DNA of 64,000 nucleotides from JAXHMB01 sp034521755. Its GTDB lineage: Bacteria > Bacteroidota > Rhodothermia > Balneolales > Balneolaceae. The position numbers and the translations under genes were made by a program. How positions within the stretch are numbered: position 1 is the first letter of the stretch; each line of letters opens with the position of its first letter. The stretch is taken from the NCBI GenBank assembly GCA_034521755.1, contig JAXHMB010000003.1, forward strand, positions 806,001 to 870,000, in the 5' to 3' direction. The notes under the pieces were generated by a model that worked only from the letters and a program-made list of their open reading frames with translations, made no database searches and was not told the DNA's origin. This document shows, piece by piece, positions 38,204 to 47,959 of the stretch.

Positions 38204-41200
38204 ATGAAACAATTCCCAATTACTTTTGAAAACAATGCCTTTAAGACCTTGGGATGGACCCTGGTTGGCTTGTTGATACTGCTTATTTTGATGGAATCCT
38301 GGAGGTTCCTTTCAAAACCGGCAAATCAAACGATAGGTCCCCAGGAACAGCTTGAAAATGCCGGAGTAACTTTTCAAAAAAAACAGCAGCGTTTTTTAAG
38401 GCAAACTCAAGAACTGTCAGAAACACTTACGGCCCAGCTTAGAAATGGTGCCAACACCTCCCGATTGTATCAAACCATAAAATCTTATCCTGAATTCTGG
38501 GGCACTAAACTACTAAGGGATGGGGACCCTATTGTTTGGGATGGCTTTGAAATATATCCAGAAGAAAGTGACAGGAATGTAGCCAGTTTACCAGATTCCA
38601 TCTCAACGCATATAAACAAGCAGAACAATGTTGTCTACTTGCAATATGACGCTCAGTTTAATATCCAGTCTGATACTAATAATGTGGTTCCCTATCACTT
38701 AAGTACAGCTGTACGTATCGAGCAAAGTAATGCGCTGCCCATTGGGGACAAAAGTGAATACAACCTTGCAAATCTAAATATCCCTCAGAATACAGCGAGT
38801 ATTTCATATAACTTTTTTAATACTTTACCTGAAAATACTGACAACTATATAACGCTCCGATCTACAACTGGAGATTCTGTTGGCATCGCTTATATAAGGC
38901 AGGCAGAGTATAATAATTCGTTGCAAAAATGGGAGAATAACAACTGGTTTTGGCGATCCATTTACATCGCCTTTTTCTTTGTTTGTATTAGTATTGTCCT
39001 CTCGCAATGGGCTGAGCGTACATCAAAATGGTCTGCTTTATTTTTTGAACTCTCTCTGATTGGAATAGGCTGGTTGGTTTTCTATTACCTGGATATCCCA
39101 TCCCGATGGATTCCCGAACTGAAAGATGCAGGTATTAATACTACAACAATTGATTCTTACAAAATTTTAGGGAACTACTTGAAGGCCGGTTTCTTTATTT
39201 TCTTAATAGCAATCAGCTTATTCCGCAAACTAAATATTGATGTCAATCCTGTCAAAAAACATCAGTTTCTCTCGACAATATTTATCGGCTTTTTTATCGG
39301 TGTTGGAAATTTACTGGCCATCCTTACGATCATCTACAGTTCATTTAGACTTATTGAAAATACTTCCCTGCAGGTGTTAGATCTAAATATTATTCCTTCT
39401 TTTGGAACTATATTGGTGTTCATTGCTCTTGGGCTTGCCTTCTATGGGCTTGGACTTGCCCTGGTTTCTATAAATCAATTTATCATTCATTCTCGCAAAG
39501 ACCACGGCAAACTTATTTCTACCCTCATTGCCATTGGTTTTATAATGGCACTCTTGGTCGCTCAAATATTTGTTCCTGAAATACTGAGGTTAAATTGGGC
39601 TGTTTTTTTGTGCCTTGGCAGCTTCGCAATTATTTACTTCATCAGCTACTACAGGCTGCAAGCCTCTCTACTATCGAACCAGCTTTCTACATTACGAATT
39701 TTAGTCTTAAGCAGTGCCCTGTTGGCTTTGGTTATTACACCTATCATCTATTATTCTTACTTAGAAAGACAAGATCAGAATCTCAAAAAAGTCTCTGCTG
39801 ACTTTGTTCAAAATACTGATGACTTTGCACGTGATCTTACGAGAAAGATGCTTGAGGAGCTGGAGCAAACGTTGAAGGGGATTTCTCCTCAAGATCTGGA
39901 TTCTCGAGTTCCATATATACAGGGAGAGTTTACCAGTACCGTTGAGGACTTATTACCTGCCAACAAAAGAACCTACTCATTGGATCTTCAGCTCATTAAG
40001 CCTCGGGGTGAGCTTGTGGCAAATTATTCCACCGATTTAAACTCTCCGGACTGGGTCAATATTTTCGACCTTCAACGACTTTCGGCAGCTGTTTCTATTG
40101 AACAGATAACAGGCAGAACCAATAGACCGATCGTTCAACAACCCGAACTCAGAAATCAAGGCAAATATGAAACTTTCTACCGGGGATGGATTCCAATTTT
40201 TGAAGGCACTTCAAGTGATATTGTTGCATGGATTTTATGTTCGGTTTATAAGGAGCGACCAAACTTTAATAAACCTATCAGGGCAGTGCTGGCATCACTA
40301 ACCTACGATGACTGGAATCAATCGTATGCCATGGCAGAATACCAAAATAATCAGTTGCACAGATATGCACAGCAAGGCATTCCAAGCTACTATCCACAGT
40401 ACAATGATCTTCTTAAAACTGAACAGCAAGCACTTTTGAATAATAGCCTTGTTTATTACACAAGCAAGAAGAGACAAAATACTTATCGCAACTTGCTGAC
40501 CAAAGAAGAGCCTGATCGGGTAATAAAAATAAGTACGGTGAGCCCAAACTTTAGAAACATCCTGTTCACCTTTTTTAAACTCAACTTTGTCTTTCTTGCT
40601 TCAGGTGCTGCTTGTCTGGTTGTATTACACCTATTGAGGATCAAAAAGTTTATTTTTTTAAATCAGCACCAGCGATTCAAAAATCGCATTCTGGATAATT
40701 TCTTGTTGGCTACCCTGCTATTTTTATTAATGCTTGTATTTGTAACGCACTATGCCATTGAACAACAGAACAAAGAAATAGTAGAACAAGAGCTGTTCAA
40801 AAAGCTTGAAAGTTTAACGGAGTCAACAGAGAGCAATAAGTTATTCCAGTCAGGTCAGCGCCTGAGCTCTTCCTTTACCCTGGATTCTCTGACAGCGCCC
40901 CTAAATGCAGATGCTTCTTTTTATAACAAAAGAATAGTTTCAGAATCTACGACCCCACAAATCTTTCAGCAACACCTACTTAGCAGCTCCCTGTCCTTTC
41001 CCATCTATAACAGGCTTTACAATATCCAAGAAAGGGACGCATTGCAAAATGTTCAGCTGGCTTCGCAAAATCTTTTAATTGGATATCGTTCCGTTCTTTC
41101 AGCCAATAACGAACCCATAGCAGCTATTGCAATTCCTACATTTGTGCAATCACCTAAGTATGACCAACAGCTATTGGAAACCATCAGCTATTTGGTAGTT

Positions 41201-42100
41201 TTATACCTGTTTGTTTTCGGGATATTTATTCTTGGAACAGCATTAATTGCTCGTCAGCTTACAAAACCACTACATCGTATTCAGCATGGTCTCGACAAAA
41301 TTTCTACCGGTGATTTAGATACGACTATCCCCGTAACCAGCAATGATGAGATCGGTAATCTTGCTGAAGCTTACAACACCATGGTATATCAACTCAAAGA
41401 GCTGCAGAAAGAACTGGCTCAAGCCGAACGGGAAGCTGCCTGGAAAGAGATGGCTCAGCAGGTGGCTCATGAGATTAAAAATCCACTGACTCCAATGAAG
41501 CTGAATATTCAGCATTTGAAACGCCAGCTTAAAACAAACCAAGTAAGTATAGAAGAGCTAAAGCCTAAGATCGAACAAATCACTCAAAACCTGATTGATC
41601 AAATACAGTCCCTAAGCAACATTGCTTCAGACTTCTCCAAGTTTTCACAACCGCTTGACAAAGATTTTACAAAAGTAGAGGTCAATTCCATACTTCATTC
41701 TGTTAAAGACCTCTATCAGAATGATGAAAATATTATCATCCACACTGAACTGGCTGAAAATGAAATAGAAGTAAATGGCATACCGGATGAGTTGCGAAGA
41801 GTCTTTATTAATATCATCAAGAATGCCTTTGAAGCTATGCCCGAAGGTGGAAAAATCACTATCCGAAGCTACACCAAAAAAGACAGTGCTTTTATTGAAA
41901 TTGAAGATAATGGAGCCGGCATCAGTGAAGAGGACAAGTCAAAAATATTTGTACCCAACTTCTCTACAAAATCAAGCGGTACAGGTCTTGGACTGGCTAT
42001 CTGCAAGAAAGTTATTGAAGCTCACGAAGGGAATATTTCATTTGCATCCATCAAAAATAAGGGTACAACATTTGTAATTAAACTGTCGTTGGCAGAGTGA
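38204..42100 (+). CDS. very large membrane sensor histidine kinase, NtrY-like
   Basis: A 1298-residue sensor. A first transmembrane helix (about 14-33) is followed by an extracytoplasmic region, then a block of seven or eight helices (about 245-520), a second extracytoplasmic domain (about 530-785), two further helices, a third periplasmic loop and a last helix (about 990-1012). HAMP follows (about 1015-1070), then the kinase: H1089 in AHEIKNPLTPMK, an N-box IIKNAFEAM, DNGAGIS and GTGLGLAI. The H-box closely resembles NtrY. No response regulator is adjacent, so it is an orphan. The multi-helix sensor block is unusual and probably senses the membrane or a small ligand. Confidence 0.88.
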   Translation: MKQFPITFENNAFKTLGWTLVGLLILLILMESWRFLSKPANQTIGPQEQLENAGVTFQKKQQRFLRQTQELSETLTAQLRNGANTSRLYQTIKSYPEFWGTKLLRDGDPIVWDGFEIYPEESDRNVASLPDSISTHINKQNNVVYLQYDAQFNIQSDTNNVVPYHLSTAVRIEQSNALPIGDKSEYNLANLNIPQNTASISYNFFNTLPENTDNYITLRSTTGDSVGIAYIRQAEYNNSLQKWENNNWFWRSIYIAFFFVCISIVLSQWAERTSKWSALFFELSLIGIGWLVFYYLDIPSRWIPELKDAGINTTTIDSYKILGNYLKAGFFIFLIAISLFRKLNIDVNPVKKHQFLSTIFIGFFIGVGNLLAILTIIYSSFRLIENTSLQVLDLNIIPSFGTILVFIALGLAFYGLGLALVSINQFIIHSRKDHGKLISTLIAIGFIMALLVAQIFVPEILRLNWAVFLCLGSFAIIYFISYYRLQASLLSNQLSTLRILVLSSALLALVITPIIYYSYLERQDQNLKKVSADFVQNTDDFARDLTRKMLEELEQTLKGISPQDLDSRVPYIQGEFTSTVEDLLPANKRTYSLDLQLIKPRGELVANYSTDLNSPDWVNIFDLQRLSAAVSIEQITGRTNRPIVQQPELRNQGKYETFYRGWIPIFEGTSSDIVAWILCSVYKERPNFNKPIRAVLASLTYDDWNQSYAMAEYQNNQLHRYAQQGIPSYYPQYNDLLKTEQQALLNNSLVYYTSKKRQNTYRNLLTKEEPDRVIKISTVSPNFRNILFTFFKLNFVFLASGAACLVVLHLLRIKKFIFLNQHQRFKNRILDNFLLATLLFLLMLVFVTHYAIEQQNKEIVEQELFKKLESLTESTESNKLFQSGQRLSSSFTLDSLTAPLNADASFYNKRIVSESTTPQIFQQHLLSSSLSFPIYNRLYNIQERDALQNVQLASQNLLIGYRSVLSANNEPIAAIAIPTFVQSPKYDQQLLETISYLVVLYLFVFGIFILGTALIARQLTKPLHRIQHGLDKISTGDLDTTIPVTSNDEIGNLAEAYNTMVYQLKELQKELAQAEREAAWKEMAQQVAHEIKNPLTPMKLNIQHLKRQLKTNQVSIEELKPKIEQITQNLIDQIQSLSNIASDFSKFSQPLDKDFTKVEVNSILHSVKDLYQNDENIIIHTELAENEIEVNGIPDELRRVFINIIKNAFEAMPEGGKITIRSYTKKDSAFIEIEDNGAGISEEDKSKIFVPNFSTKSSGTGLGLAICKKVIEAHEGNISFASIKNKGTTFVIKLSLAE

Positions 42101-42184
42101 AATTAAATCTCTTTCGCTCCTTACTTTTGCCCGCCAATTTTTGTACTATAAGCGATTCTATTTTAACAGAACAGCACCAGTTTT

Positions 42185-43540
42185 TTGATTTCTTTTCTCA
42201 AATCCCAGAAGTACAGTCTCCTCAAGGAATCCAAAATAACGCTAAAACTTGGACTCCCTGTTATTGCCGCACAGCTACTGCAGATGTCCATGAACTTTGT
42301 GGACACCGTGATGGCCGGGAACCTGTCTGCCGAAGCGCTGGCTGCAATTGCGGTAGGCGGAGCTGTTTTTATTCCCATTATTATGATGGCTGCCGGAATC
42401 CTAATGGCAGTAACACCTATTACTGCTCAATTGGTTGGAGCCCGCAAGTTTGATGAAATTGGTATTACGGCCCGCCAGGGTATTTGGCTAAGCCAGATTT
42501 TGGCGATTCCTGTATTTTTTATCATCAGAAACCTGGGCATCGTCATGGAGTTGATGCAGGTAACTCCCACCATCATCCCTGTTGCAGCCGGCTATCTTGA
42601 TGCCATCTCCTGGGGCATGTTCCCGCTTTGTGCTTATATGTCGCTGCGGTTTTTTAATGAGGGCATGTCTGTAACCAGGCCCAGCATGTATTTTGCTCTT
42701 ATTGGTGTTTTAGTAAACATTCCTGCCAACTATGTGTTTATGTATGGCAAGCTGGGAATGCCCGAACTGGGCGCGGTTGGCTGTGGATATGCATCAGCTA
42801 TTGTAGGCTTTGTGATGTTTGTTGGCATGCTCATTTTTACCATGCAGCATAAATCATTTCAGCGGTTCGAAATTTTTTCAAGTTTTAAGAAACCGGAGTG
42901 GAGCTATCTTAAGGAAATCCTATCTGTAGGTATCCCCATTGGAGTGAGTTCTACCATGGAGGTTACCATGTTTGCTGTGGTCAGCCTCTTGATGGGATCA
43001 CTAAGTGCCATTGCTGTTGCAGGACACCAGGTGGCCATCAACTTTTCAGCTATGACGTTCATGGTTCCTTTTGGACTTTCCACTGCTATTACTACCCGGG
43101 TAAGCAACGCCATGGGGAAAGGATCACAATCTGATGCACGCCACAGAGGTATCGTTGGTATTGCTCTTTCTACCTTCTTTATGAGCATTACTGCAGTCAT
43201 CATGTATACGATGCCGGAACTTATCACGAGTATCTACACGCAAGATCTGGATGTGCAAAATGTTGCCGTAAGCCTTCTCTATATGGCGGCAATCTTTCAG
43301 GTATCCGACGGCCTGCAGGTAAGTGGATATGGAGCTCTTCGTGGACTTAAAGACACTAAAATTCCTATGTATGTAAATCTAATAGCCTATTGGATCATCG
43401 GGCTCCCGGTTGGATACTATCTAGGCATCATACAAGATCTTGGACCGCAAGGTTTATGGATGGGACTTATTGCAGGATTAACTGTAGCAGCTATTTTGCA
43501 TAATTCAAGGTTTTATTATCTCACCAAAAGCCAGAAATAG
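42185..43540 (+). CDS. MATE family efflux transporter
   Basis: A 451-residue, 12-helix cation-coupled exporter of the MATE/NorM family. Seen: LGLPVIAAQLLQMSMNFVDTVMAGNLSAEALAA at the start of the first bundle (in pieces), and AVAGHQVAINFSAMTFMVPFG in the second. The start is uncertain. A TTG at 42185 gives a sensible N-terminus, but there is no clear Shine-Dalgarno sequence and no ATG upstream in frame. It lies 87 bp before a polyketide synthase operon and may export its product, but it could equally be a general drug exporter. Confidence 0.9.
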   Translation: MISFLKSQKYSLLKESKITLKLGLPVIAAQLLQMSMNFVDTVMAGNLSAEALAAIAVGGAVFIPIIMMAAGILMAVTPITAQLVGARKFDEIGITARQGIWLSQILAIPVFFIIRNLGIVMELMQVTPTIIPVAAGYLDAISWGMFPLCAYMSLRFFNEGMSVTRPSMYFALIGVLVNIPANYVFMYGKLGMPELGAVGCGYASAIVGFVMFVGMLIFTMQHKSFQRFEIFSSFKKPEWSYLKEILSVGIPIGVSSTMEVTMFAVVSLLMGSLSAIAVAGHQVAINFSAMTFMVPFGLSTAITTRVSNAMGKGSQSDARHRGIVGIALSTFFMSITAVIMYTMPELITSIYTQDLDVQNVAVSLLYMAAIFQVSDGLQVSGYGALRGLKDTKIPMYVNLIAYWIIGLPVGYYLGIIQDLGPQGLWMGLIAGLTVAAILHNSRFYYLTKSQK

Positions 43541-43578
43541 CATACATAACTTTTCTTTTTGAAAACGAAATTTTTACA

Positions 43579-43617
43579 CTACCATTTTAGTATAGATATA
43601 TCTTATCCCTTAATACA
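43579..43617 (+). promoter_or_regulatory. CTACCAyTTTAGTATA motif, copy 2
   Basis: CTACCATTTTAGTATA (43579-43594) matches 15 of 16 bases of the copy at 35295. TTAATACA follows at 43610-43617, 10 nt further away than in copy 1, about one helical turn. It lies 34 nt ahead of the ATG of the type III polyketide synthase gene. Confidence 0.4.
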
Positions 43618-43627
43618 TTTATAATCT

Positions 43628-44731
43628 ATGGGCGTTTATTTGCATAAAATCGCTACTGCTGTTCCTGACCAGTCTTACGAACAGTCTTTTCTTCGTGACC
43701 AGATGAAGAAGTATATCAGCAATGAAAGAACTACCCGGAGTATCATTCATCAAATTTATTCCAAATCAGGGATTGAAAAAAGACACTCGGTCATCAAAGA
43801 TTTTCACGCTAATGGAGATCCCAGATTGTTTTTCCAAGATGATGGATCTTTTTCTACTCCCTCTACCGGAACTCGCAACGAACTATATTCCAAACATGCC
43901 AAAAAGCTGTTTGTTGATATTGCCAGAAAGCTTTTAGAGAATCAAGATGATATACAAAAAAGTGAAATTACTCATGTAATAACGGTCTCATGCACTGGCT
44001 TTTTTGCACCTGAACCGGCTTATGAAATTGTCAAACAGCTGGGACTCTCTGCTTCAACACAGCGATTTCACTTGGGGTTTATGGGCTGCTTTGCAGCATT
44101 CCCGGCTTTAAAAATGGCTAAATCTTTTTGCGAATCCGATCCGCATGCAAATGTCCTGGTTGTTTGTCTTGAACTATGCTCTATACATCTACAGTCTTCA
44201 CAAAAAACAGATAATCTGATTTCTGCCTCTGTATTTGCCGATGGCGGTGCAGGAGCACTAGTTAGTTCAAAAGAACCATCTTATCCGCACTTTAGTCTTA
44301 ACGAATTTGCAACTTCTATCGCTGATAACAGTGAAAAAGATATGGCATGGACAATCGGAGATACCGGCTTTGATATGGTCCTCTCTACTTATGTACCGGA
44401 AATCATTGAATCAAATTTGAAGAACGCTGTACAACCCCTTGTAGATACTTACTCCACTAACCTGAAAGACATAAAGCATTGGGCACTACATCCCGGCGGA
44501 CGTGCAATTCTCGATAAAGTTGAAGACCATTTTAACCTTGATAGTCAACAACTGGCATCTTCGCGAGCTACCTTAGCAAACTATGGAAATATGAGTAGCG
44601 CTACCGTTCTTTTTGTTCTTAAACATCTTCTGGAACAACCGGCTCAAGAAAACAAAGAATCAACGTTAGCCATAGCCTTTGGGCCGGGACTTACTATTGA
44701 AAGCGGACTGCTCACAAAAATCAGCGGTTAA
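43628..44731 (+). CDS. type III polyketide synthase (chalcone synthase-like)
   Basis: A 367-residue thiolase-fold condensing enzyme. The catalytic triad is intact: C154 (GFMGCFAAFP), H288 (LHPGGRAI) and N321 (YGNMSSATV). Family members extend a starter acyl-CoA with malonyl-CoA and cyclise the chain. In bacteria with long acyl starters they give alkylresorcinols or alkylpyrones. The methyltransferase starts 3 nt after its stop and the FAD monooxygenase follows, an arrangement like phenolic-lipid operons. The starter unit and ring type cannot be told from sequence alone. Confidence 0.92.
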   Translation: MGVYLHKIATAVPDQSYEQSFLRDQMKKYISNERTTRSIIHQIYSKSGIEKRHSVIKDFHANGDPRLFFQDDGSFSTPSTGTRNELYSKHAKKLFVDIARKLLENQDDIQKSEITHVITVSCTGFFAPEPAYEIVKQLGLSASTQRFHLGFMGCFAAFPALKMAKSFCESDPHANVLVVCLELCSIHLQSSQKTDNLISASVFADGGAGALVSSKEPSYPHFSLNEFATSIADNSEKDMAWTIGDTGFDMVLSTYVPEIIESNLKNAVQPLVDTYSTNLKDIKHWALHPGGRAILDKVEDHFNLDSQQLASSRATLANYGNMSSATVLFVLKHLLEQPAQENKESTLAIAFGPGLTIESGLLTKISG

Positions 44732-44734
44732 ATA

Positions 44735-45433
44735 ATGCCATTCTTTCTAACAGACCGGGCTGAAAATGCAAAAGAACTAATGGATGACCCGAATTGTGAT
44801 CGGGAAGAACTTTTTAATACCTACCGTCAGTTTGGTGTTATAAACTCGCTTATTTCTCAGTGGTCAAAAATATACCAGCAACATATAATTCCTATATGTA
44901 AAAATCTGGATCGCCCATGTACCCTTCTGGATATCGGGTTTGGTGGCGGCGATATCCCAATCAATATTGCTAAATGGGCACAAAAGGACGGACTAAAAAT
45001 AGAAATTACCGCTATTGAAACAGACAAACGTGCATACAAATATATCCAGGATATTACCCCGCCGGATAACATCGTATTCAAGCTTATTTCTTCAACTGAA
45101 CTCCTGGCCCAAGGGAATGAATATGATATAGTCATTTCCAATCACTTATTGCATCATCTGGATCAATCAGGCTTGGCTCAAATTCTCGAAGAAAGTAAAA
45201 AGCTGAGCAGGCATGCCGTACTATTCAATGATCTGGAGCGAAGTGACATTGCATATGGATTGTTTAATATATTATCCCGACCCATTTTTAGAAGTTCGTT
45301 TATTACAAGAGACGGGCTGACTTCTATCAAAAGAAGCTACACCAAAGACGAGTTGCGGCAAGTCGCTCCCAACGGTTGGAAGGTTCATCGCCTGTTCCCT
45401 TTTAGACTTTTATTGAGCTATAGTCATGAGTGA
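44735..45433 (+). CDS. class I SAM-dependent methyltransferase
   Basis: A 232-residue Rossmann-type methyltransferase with the SAM motif I LLDIGFGGGDIPINIA (about 64-79), an acidic ribose-binding residue (E, in IEITAIETD) and the motif SNHLLHHL typical of ubiquinone/menaquinone and polyketide tailoring methyltransferases. It overlaps the monooxygenase by 8 nt and follows the polyketide synthase by 3 nt, so it probably O- or C-methylates the resorcinol or quinone product. The acceptor is inferred, not shown. Confidence 0.85.
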   Translation: MPFFLTDRAENAKELMDDPNCDREELFNTYRQFGVINSLISQWSKIYQQHIIPICKNLDRPCTLLDIGFGGGDIPINIAKWAQKDGLKIEITAIETDKRAYKYIQDITPPDNIVFKLISSTELLAQGNEYDIVISNHLLHHLDQSGLAQILEESKKLSRHAVLFNDLERSDIAYGLFNILSRPIFRSSFITRDGLTSIKRSYTKDELRQVAPNGWKVHRLFPFRLLLSYSHE

Positions 45434-46592
45434 TCAAACCGACACATACCAAGTTATTATTGTGGGCGGCGGGCCGGTTGGCCTGTTCCTGGGATACTGC
45501 CTTGAGCATCTTGGCATCTCTTGTATCATACTTGAAAAAAGAACAGAAACTATAACACACTCCCGTTCTTTGGGAATTCACCCCGTTTCTCTGGAACTCT
45601 TCCAGAAATTAGGCCTTGCCGCTCCTTTTGTTGAAAACGGGATAAAAATATTTAGGGGTATTGCATGCAATGAAAACGGAAGGCTGGGCAGTATTTCTTT
45701 TAAAGATGAGCCCCTGCCCTTCAACTTTATTTTATCTATTCCCCAGTTTAGAACAGAAGAACTTCTGGAGCAGAAACTTAACGAACGTAACAGTAATATC
45801 CTGCACCGTGGAGCAACATTGATTGATATTGAGCAACAGAGTGATGGCGTCTTTGCCACTTACAAAAAGAATGGAAAGAAATATCAGTTAAATGGAAAAT
45901 TTATAGTGGGATGCGATGGCAAAAATAGCAAAGTCCGCCAATTGGCAGAAATAGATTTTGAAGGTTCCATGTACCCCGATACCTATATGATGGGTGATTT
46001 TACAGATAACACTGATTTTGGCAATGATGCCGTGGTTTATCTCCACAAAAAAGGTTTGATCGAGTCGTTTCCTCTGCCCGGGAAAATGCGCAGATGGGTT
46101 GTAAAAACGGATACTTATATCTCTGATCCCACTAAACAATCAATCGTTAAACTGGTTGCAGAAAGAACGAACCATGACCTCCGCGAGCAAAAAAATGTAA
46201 TGATAAGCACTTTTGGCGTACAGAAGCTTATGGCTGACCCCTTATTCAAAAATCGGGTCATTCTTGCCGGGGATGCTGCTCACATCGTCAGCCCTATAGG
46301 CGGGCAAGGCATGAATCTGGGATGGGTAAACTCTTGGTTTCTGGCCAAAAAATTTAAACAGCTGTTTGATGGTAAGGTAGATCGAAAAACAATGCTACGT
46401 AATTATGCTTCTGAAGCTAAAAAGAATACCCGAAAAGTTGTATACCGTTCAGAAATAAATATGAAGCTAGGAAGGAAAAAACAGCTGCCTGTACTTAGAA
46501 ATGCACTTGCATGGTTTATGCTGAATACCCCACTTAGAAAAGTAATGGCCAAGCTGTTTACCATGCGCAAGCTGGACAAATGGCCCATATAA
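45426..46592 (+). CDS. FAD-dependent aromatic monooxygenase
   Basis: A 388-residue flavoprotein of the UbiH/PHBH (PF01494) family. It has the FAD dinucleotide fold GGGPVG at 14-19, the GCDGKNSKVR (DG) motif and the GDAAHIVSPIGGQGMNLG flavin-ribityl motif (in parts). These enzymes hydroxylate phenols with NAD(P)H and O2. In this operon it would hydroxylate the methylated polyketide ring towards a hydroquinone or quinone, as the flavoprotein SrsC does in Streptomyces. The C-terminal tail is basic and may dock to membrane. Its stop is 1 nt from that of the convergent kinase. Confidence 0.88.
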   Translation: MSDQTDTYQVIIVGGGPVGLFLGYCLEHLGISCIILEKRTETITHSRSLGIHPVSLELFQKLGLAAPFVENGIKIFRGIACNENGRLGSISFKDEPLPFNFILSIPQFRTEELLEQKLNERNSNILHRGATLIDIEQQSDGVFATYKKNGKKYQLNGKFIVGCDGKNSKVRQLAEIDFEGSMYPDTYMMGDFTDNTDFGNDAVVYLHKKGLIESFPLPGKMRRWVVKTDTYISDPTKQSIVKLVAERTNHDLREQKNVMISTFGVQKLMADPLFKNRVILAGDAAHIVSPIGGQGMNLGWVNSWFLAKKFKQLFDGKVDRKTMLRNYASEAKKNTRKVVYRSEINMKLGRKKQLPVLRNALAWFMLNTPLRKVMAKLFTMRKLDKWPI

Positions 46593-46593
46593 A

Positions 46594-47766
46594 CTATTTC
46601 TCAAACTCAATTGAAAAACTGGTTCCTTCTTCTGCCTCAATTTCTACGGTAGCATTAAGCTTCCTTAACAACACATTAATAACCCATGTACCAACAGAGT
46701 TTGCATTCTCAAGGTCAAAATCTTCCGGAATCCCAACACCATTATCCGCCACATTTAAAGCAACAATATTGTCTCTTTTATGCAGTAGCTCAATATCTAT
46801 TTGCCCTGTTTCAACATTGTTAAAGGCATGTTTGTAAATATTAATCATTAGTTCATTCAGTACTAATCCACAAACCATTGCTTTATCAGCTGCAATGTTT
46901 ATTGTATCTGCCGTAAGATTTATATCAACCTGTTTTCTTGGATTTGTAAGTGTCTCTGAAATTTTCTCAGTCAGCTTGCTCAGGTAAAGCCCCAGCTCAA
47001 CCTTGTCAAAAAGCCCCTTATCACATAAAAGGTCATGAACTTCAATCATAGACCGAATACGAGAATAGGTATTTTTCAGAACATATTTTGCGTGCTCATC
47101 TTCCACTTCATTAAGCTCCATTTCGATAAGAGCCGTGATTGTAGAAAGATTATTTTTTACACGGTGGTGGATTTCCGTGAGCAACACTTCCTTTTCTTTG
47201 AGGCGGTTTAACAGGCGCTCCTGCTTTCGAGTTCGCTCAATAGCTATAGTAACATGTGATGCCAAGGCCTGGAAAACAGGTATATCGTGCGGTGTAAAAT
47301 CCTTATTTTTTCGTTTATTCAGCGCCTGCATAACTCCAATGGTATTCCCCTTTTTGTTTATAAGAGGAACACAAATAATATTACGAGTCTTAAAATTTTC
47401 TGCTAAATCTCCATAAAAGACCTCACTTTCCTCCAAATCATTCGAAAGATAGGGACGCTCATTTTCAACCACCCAGCCACCGATACCTTCATTCTTTGGA
47501 ATACGTTTACCTTTTATTTCATCTTTAACCGGACCCGTTGGCAAACTGACAAACAATTCTCCGGTATCTTCATCCAATAACATGAGAGAACTGGCCTCAG
47601 ACTTCATCACCAGCCGTACTGCTTCCATACTTTCAGAAAGAAGGGACTTTAATTCCATTGTGCGATTAATACCCTCAATCGTCTCTAAAAGTAGATGAAT
47701 ACTTTCGTTAGAGTGGTCTTTAAGCTCTATTTTTTTTGTAGATGATTCTTCAACTAATGATTCCAT
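46594..47766 (-). CDS. GAF-domain sensor histidine kinase, HisKA_2 family
   Basis: A 390-residue soluble kinase. The GAF domain spans about 38-178 (SSLMLLDEDTGELFVSLPTG, RNIICVPLINKKGNTIGVMQ). A short coiled linker follows, then the H-box TEIHHRVKNNLSTI with phosphoacceptor H201, and an ATPase domain from about 290 (NELMINIYKHAFNN, DNGVGIPEDFD). There is no transmembrane helix, so a cytoplasmic ligand or redox cue is sensed. No response regulator is adjacent. Confidence 0.9.
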   Translation of the reverse strand: MESLVEESSTKKIELKDHSNESIHLLLETIEGINRTMELKSLLSESMEAVRLVMKSEASSLMLLDEDTGELFVSLPTGPVKDEIKGKRIPKNEGIGGWVVENERPYLSNDLEESEVFYGDLAENFKTRNIICVPLINKKGNTIGVMQALNKRKNKDFTPHDIPVFQALASHVTIAIERTRKQERLLNRLKEKEVLLTEIHHRVKNNLSTITALIEMELNEVEDEHAKYVLKNTYSRIRSMIEVHDLLCDKGLFDKVELGLYLSKLTEKISETLTNPRKQVDINLTADTINIAADKAMVCGLVLNELMINIYKHAFNNVETGQIDIELLHKRDNIVALNVADNGVGIPEDFDLENANSVGTWVINVLLRKLNATVEIEAEEGTSFSIEFEK

Positions 47767-47913
47767 AAACTAAAATTTACAACTAATTCTGATCACGCCC
47801 CTTTGGGTGATTTGCCAACGCAGGTTCTATTATTTTGCTAAATCGATATTTACTGAATTTATAAAAAAAAGGGTAAAGTCAAAAAATTCAGTCAGTTAAT
47901 GTATAAAATAAAA

Positions 47914-47936
47914 AAGCCCGGCTTTTAACCGGGCTT
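47914..47936 (-). terminator. rho-independent terminator of acnA
   Basis: AAGCCCGG and CCGGGCTT form a perfect 8-bp GC-rich stem with a 7-nt loop. On the minus strand it is followed by a T-run (TTTTT), 24 nt past the acnA stop. Confidence 0.88.
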
Positions 47937-47959
47937 CAAAAAATTGATAATTATTATGT

